A stretch of 51,889 nt of DNA from Candidatus Thalassarchaeum betae (GTDB taxonomy: Archaea > Thermoplasmatota > Poseidoniia > Poseidoniales > Thalassarchaeaceae). The notes beneath the pieces are model-generated. The model had not been told where the DNA came from. It was given only the letters and a program-made list of their open reading frames with translations, and ran no database searches. Positions 49,150-51,889 of the stretch are shown one piece after another. Every line of letters starts with the position of its first letter. Position 1 is the stretch's first letter. The DNA lies in contig JAKUUP010000008.1 of the NCBI GenBank assembly GCA_022447095.1, positions 1 to 51,889 of the forward strand, written 5' to 3'. The position numbers were made by a program, and so were the translations under genes.

Positions 49150-50352
49150 TCATCCATCCAGGAATGCCTCGATGCGGTCGAACGCCTTGGCGAGGACATC
49201 GACAGGCGGCAGGCAGACCATCCTGAAGTGGCCCTGTCCGAACTCTGGCGAGAAGCCGGAGCCGTGAACGAGCAGCACATGGTGTTGTTGCAGCAAATCG
49301 AGTACGAACGTCTTGTCGTCGGCAACTGTGCCTGAGTCCGTGATTCTCACAAACAGGTAGAACGCTCCACCGGGAGCCTCGCATTCCAATCCGTCTATGG
49401 CCTCGATTCTCCTCAAGCAGTAGCCCATCCTGTCAGTGATTCTGGAACGATGGCCTTCCAGCCAGCCCGTCTCGTCAGTCAGGCCTGCGAGGAAGCCATA
49501 CTGCGCTGGCGTGGAAGCACAAAGTCGGCTGCGCAGCAGCCGCTCTACCCCATCCCTGACTAATCCCAGTCTGTCCAGAGGGTCATGCCAAGCCATGTAG
49601 CCGACCCTCCAACCGGGTGCGAAGTAGACCTTGGAGACTCCGTTGAGTGTAATCACCGGTACTTGCCCGGAGCGAGATGCGACCGAACACTGGTGACCGG
49701 TGAAGTCCAGTCCGTCGTATATCTCGTCTGCGATAATCGTGCACTTGGGCCATTGGCTCGCAATCTCAATGAGTGAATCGACCTCCTCAGGGGTGGCGAC
49801 GTTGCCTGTTGGGTTGTTGGGGTTGATCAGAACAAGCAGGCGGACGCTGTCGTTCATCTTTGAGCGGATATCCTCTAGGTCGATGCGCCAGCCATCGTTC
49901 GGGTCCAACCGGTACTCGACCGTGGTGCCCCCGAACATCTGCGGGTAGGCCATGTAGGGGGGGTAATGCGGCCCGGGTGCTAGGACGGTGTCGCCTTCCT
50001 CTAGGAAGGCAGCGAAGATAATCTGTAGGGCCTCGGTCACGCCATGGGTCACATAGACGTCGTCAGCGGAGCAGTCCCATCCTTTCGCGCGTTCGCTTGA
50101 GGCTATGGCATCACGCAACTCGGAAATTCCGTAAGATGGTCCGTAGCCGTTGTCCTGCCGGTCCAGAGCTGCCTTGAAGGCGGCGATCATGTGGCTTGGT
50201 GTCGGAAGTCCGTCATAGGCCAGCGGATCGCCGATGTTGAGTCGGATAATCTCGTGGCCCTGCGCCTCGAGTTTGACTGCGGGAATCACAACGTCGCGGA
50301 TGGCGTACTCTATTGCAGCCGCGCGGGCAGAGACGTCGACCTGTTCGACCAC
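49150..50352 (-). CDS. class I/II PLP-dependent aminotransferase
   Basis: The 400-residue fold-type I aminotransferase resembles AspC/alanine-type enzymes. Visible motifs are RLNIGDPLAYDG near the start, GYGPSYGISELRDAIA, LINPNNPTGNV for substrate and cofactor binding, ADEIYDGL, and the PLP lysine in LNGVSKVYFAPGWRVGYM. FRMVCLPP near the C-terminus carries the substrate-carboxylate Arg. Substrate is unclear: alanine, aspartate or a broad 2-oxo acid range. I chose the GTG at 50352, 49 bases after the alaS stop, since an upstream extension would overlap alaS and gives non-native sequence. Confidence 0.88.
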   Translation of the reverse strand: MVEQVDVSARAAAIEYAIRDVVIPAVKLEAQGHEIIRLNIGDPLAYDGLPTPSHMIAAFKAALDRQDNGYGPSYGISELRDAIASSERAKGWDCSADDVYVTHGVTEALQIIFAAFLEEGDTVLAPGPHYPPYMAYPQMFGGTTVEYRLDPNDGWRIDLEDIRSKMNDSVRLLVLINPNNPTGNVATPEEVDSLIEIASQWPKCTIIADEIYDGLDFTGHQCSVASRSGQVPVITLNGVSKVYFAPGWRVGYMAWHDPLDRLGLVRDGVERLLRSRLCASTPAQYGFLAGLTDETGWLEGHRSRITDRMGYCLRRIEAIDGLECEAPGGAFYLFVRITDSGTVADDKTFVLDLLQQHHVLLVHGSGFSPEFGQGHFRMVCLPPVDVLAKAFDRIEAFLDG

Positions 50353-50401
50353 GCTCGTGCGTGATGAGGTTTGGCCATCAAATCGACGGATTGCAGATTG
50401 C

Positions 50402-51889
50402 TCAGATGTCGAGTAGAGAGCGGGCGGCGTCGAGAGCGTCTGGTATGCCGTCGGGGTTCGAGCCACCGCCCTGCGCGATGGTGGGCCTGCCCCCTCCTCC
50501 TCCTTCGATGTGGCCTGCTATTGCGTTGAGGATCTCCACTGCGTTGTGCTGCTCTGCTGCGATGCTGTCCTCGGTCGAAGCGACAATGAGTGTTCCACCG
50601 CCCTCCCGGCTTCCAAGTACTGCGAGGGTGGGAGTAGATGGATCGCGAGTCAGTTCACCGAGCATCGCCATCATCTGCTTGGCGTCTCCGCCTAATTCCA
50701 TTACCACATATCTGACACCGTCCTTCTCGACCGCTGCATCACCGCCGCCATCTGTCCGCAGTCTCACTATTTCTGCTTCCAATGACTCAATGCGCTTCTG
50801 TTGTGACTTCCACTCGTCGAAGAAGCGAGAAACGGTTCGCGGCAGGTCGTCCGGTTGCACTCCGAGAATCTCCGAAGTCTCTCCAAGAAGGCGCTCCTGA
50901 CGCCGGGCGTGCTCGCGTGCCGTCTCCCCTGCCACGATCTGCAGACGTTCCACCCCGTCTTGGACTTGACTCGACCTGATGATGCGTAACTCCCCAACTT
51001 CGCCGGCTGCGTCGTGATGCGTGCCTCCGCAAGCTTGGGTATCGTAGTCACCGATTTTGATGATGCGAATCTGGCTGTGTTTGGGCGGACCACCTTGGTA
51101 GATATCGAAACCGAACGTCGCGTCAGCGTCCTCCCTGTCCATAACCAGTTTCTCGATTCCAGGGTTCGCCTCGACTATCCCATTGGCCCTGTCCTCGATG
51201 GTATCCAGTACCTCTCTAGATAGCCTCGAGTGGTGGGTGATGTCCAGCCTCGCGTAGCGAGCGCCCTTGTTAGAGCCAGCCTGCCAGATATGGGGGCCTA
51301 GGACCTCTCTGGCAGAGCCGCCGACGATGTGGACGGCAGTATGGTGGTCCATCAGTTGCTTGCGGCGCTCCCAGTCAACCGTGCCACTGGCAGAGCCGCC
51401 GCTCAAGGGGGCATCGGTGAGGTGCAGAATCACGTCGTTCTCGACTCGGGTATCGACGACATTGGCGACCGCGCCGTTCTGGGTCAGCGTGCCTTGATCG
51501 CCCAGTTGACCCCCTCCCTCGGGATAAAACAGGGTGCGGTCGAGCACCACTGCGTGTGTTGGCGCTCCACGCACCTCTGAAGACAGGTTCAGAGACCCCA
51601 CTGCATCGTCTGAAAGTGAGGCGCAATGTAGCACTTCGGCGGTGAATTCGGTGGCGCTTGTATCGCTGTAGTAGTCTGCTAAGGTGGCAGGAATAATCGG
51701 GACTTCGATGACGCTTTTCCTATCCTTGGCCTTGGCCGCCGCCTTGGTCATCTCAGCATTGCGAGCGGCCATGTCGGCTGCGAACCCCACGCGCACGGAC
51801 AGGCTCTCCCAGCCGAGTCCATGCGCTATCGAAGCCACCATGTCGGGATTTAGACCCCTCTCCTCAGCTAGGCGGAACAGCGTCTCGTC
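50402..51889 (-). CDS. alaS: alanyl-tRNA synthetase, C-terminal part (continues past the window)
   Basis: The 495 residues present cover the end of the catalytic half, the editing domain and the DHHA1 tail. The editing metal site is HHTAVH (HxxxH-type) together with CGGTHH (Cys and His). VVLDRTLFYPEGGGQLGDQG is the typical AlaX-like segment. A coiled stretch (RIESLEAEIVRLRTDGG) precedes the glycine-rich DHHA1-type end GGGGGRPTIAQGGGSNPDGI. The frame stays open to the window edge (51889), so the start lies outside. The catalytic core before the editing domain is missing here, so the synthetase assignment rests on editing and DHHA1 motifs; a stand-alone AlaX is excluded by length. Confidence 0.9.
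   Translation of the reverse strand, partial: DETLFRLAEERGLNPDMVASIAHGLGWESLSVRVGFAADMAARNAEMTKAAAKAKDRKSVIEVPIIPATLADYYSDTSATEFTAEVLHCASLSDDAVGSLNLSSEVRGAPTHAVVLDRTLFYPEGGGQLGDQGTLTQNGAVANVVDTRVENDVILHLTDAPLSGGSASGTVDWERRKQLMDHHTAVHIVGGSAREVLGPHIWQAGSNKGARYARLDITHHSRLSREVLDTIEDRANGIVEANPGIEKLVMDREDADATFGFDIYQGGPPKHSQIRIIKIGDYDTQACGGTHHDAAGEVGELRIIRSSQVQDGVERLQIVAGETAREHARRQERLLGETSEILGVQPDDLPRTVSRFFDEWKSQQKRIESLEAEIVRLRTDGGGDAAVEKDGVRYVVMELGGDAKQMMAMLGELTRDPSTPTLAVLGSREGGGTLIVASTEDSIAAEQHNAVEILNAIAGHIEGGGGGRPTIAQGGGSNPDGIPDALDAARSLLDI

Noticed and set aside
48508-49335. 275-residue plus-strand frame
   Set aside because: It is antisense to the duplicated-domain protein and aminotransferase and shows no domain; the minus-strand genes have clear motifs.
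50353-50466. N-terminal extension of the aminotransferase into alaS
   Set aside because: It overlaps the alaS 3' end by more than 60 bases and encodes non-conserved residues; GTG 50352 is preferred.

Overview
The window looks like a chromosomal piece of a marine group II euryarchaeon (Candidatus Poseidoniales) or a close relative. The information-processing genes are archaeal: RNA polymerase subunit Rpo11, elongation factor aEF1B with its Zn-ribbon partner, Cbf5-type pseudouridine synthase, archease, an EMC3/DUF106 membrane protein, a GPN-loop GTPase and archaeal-type RNase P RNA. A UbiA-family enzyme fits archaeal ether-lipid synthesis. These are mixed with very large secreted proteins rich in acidic calcium-binding repeats, a 2029-residue membrane-anchored subtilase and two RND/MMPL exporters, a combination I associate with that group. 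Taxonomy is inferred from gene content, not from a marker-gene tree. Coding is dense, with several convergent gene pairs separated by 0 to 4 bases.

Layout. 1-10996 (all minus) is a surface/secretome block: a partial secreted protein, a 1082-residue calcium-repeat membrane protein, 3-hydroxyacyl-CoA dehydrogenase and the giant S8 protease. 11083-15308 holds tRNA-Gln, an acyl-CoA dehydrogenase with a zinc-ribbon-like N-terminal extension, AsnRS, tRNA-Lys, ribose-5-phosphate isomerase and the RNase P RNA. 15336-24412 holds an RND exporter, a thioredoxin-like/VKOR disulfide pair, a sugar epimerase, RlmE, a cupin, the Zn-ribbon/aEF1B pair, TruD and Rpo11. 24524-31747 holds a second RND exporter, a DUF2240 protein and a tight plus-strand run: HEAT protein, small basic protein, DEAD-box helicase with DbpA-like tail, TusA and RibA.

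31753-36984 holds tRNA-His, a CARDB-type surface protein, a leaderless mini-gene, and the archaeal set Cbf5, Cmk and EMC3/DUF106. 37053-43249 holds a large cytosolic polyproline/beta-domain/zinc-ribbon protein divergent from the GPN GTPase and ornithine carbamoyltransferase, then UbiA, a coupled pair of small genes and tRNA-Glu. 43305-51889 holds GMP reductase, archease, a second calcium-repeat surface protein, a protein with an internal duplication, an aminotransferase and the C-terminal part of AlaRS.

The genes suggest a heterotroph: extracellular proteolysis by the S8 protease, fatty-acid/acyl-CoA oxidation by HBD and the acyl-CoA dehydrogenase, and envelope proteins whose disulfides could be made by the VKOR/thioredoxin-like pair. 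The least explained items are the polyproline/zinc-ribbon protein at 37053-39647, whose proline motifs recur in the cytoplasmic tail of the 695-3943 surface protein; the HEAT/basic-peptide/helicase operon; and the coupled small genes at 42510-43039. I see no CRISPR array, rRNA, insertion sequence or prophage.
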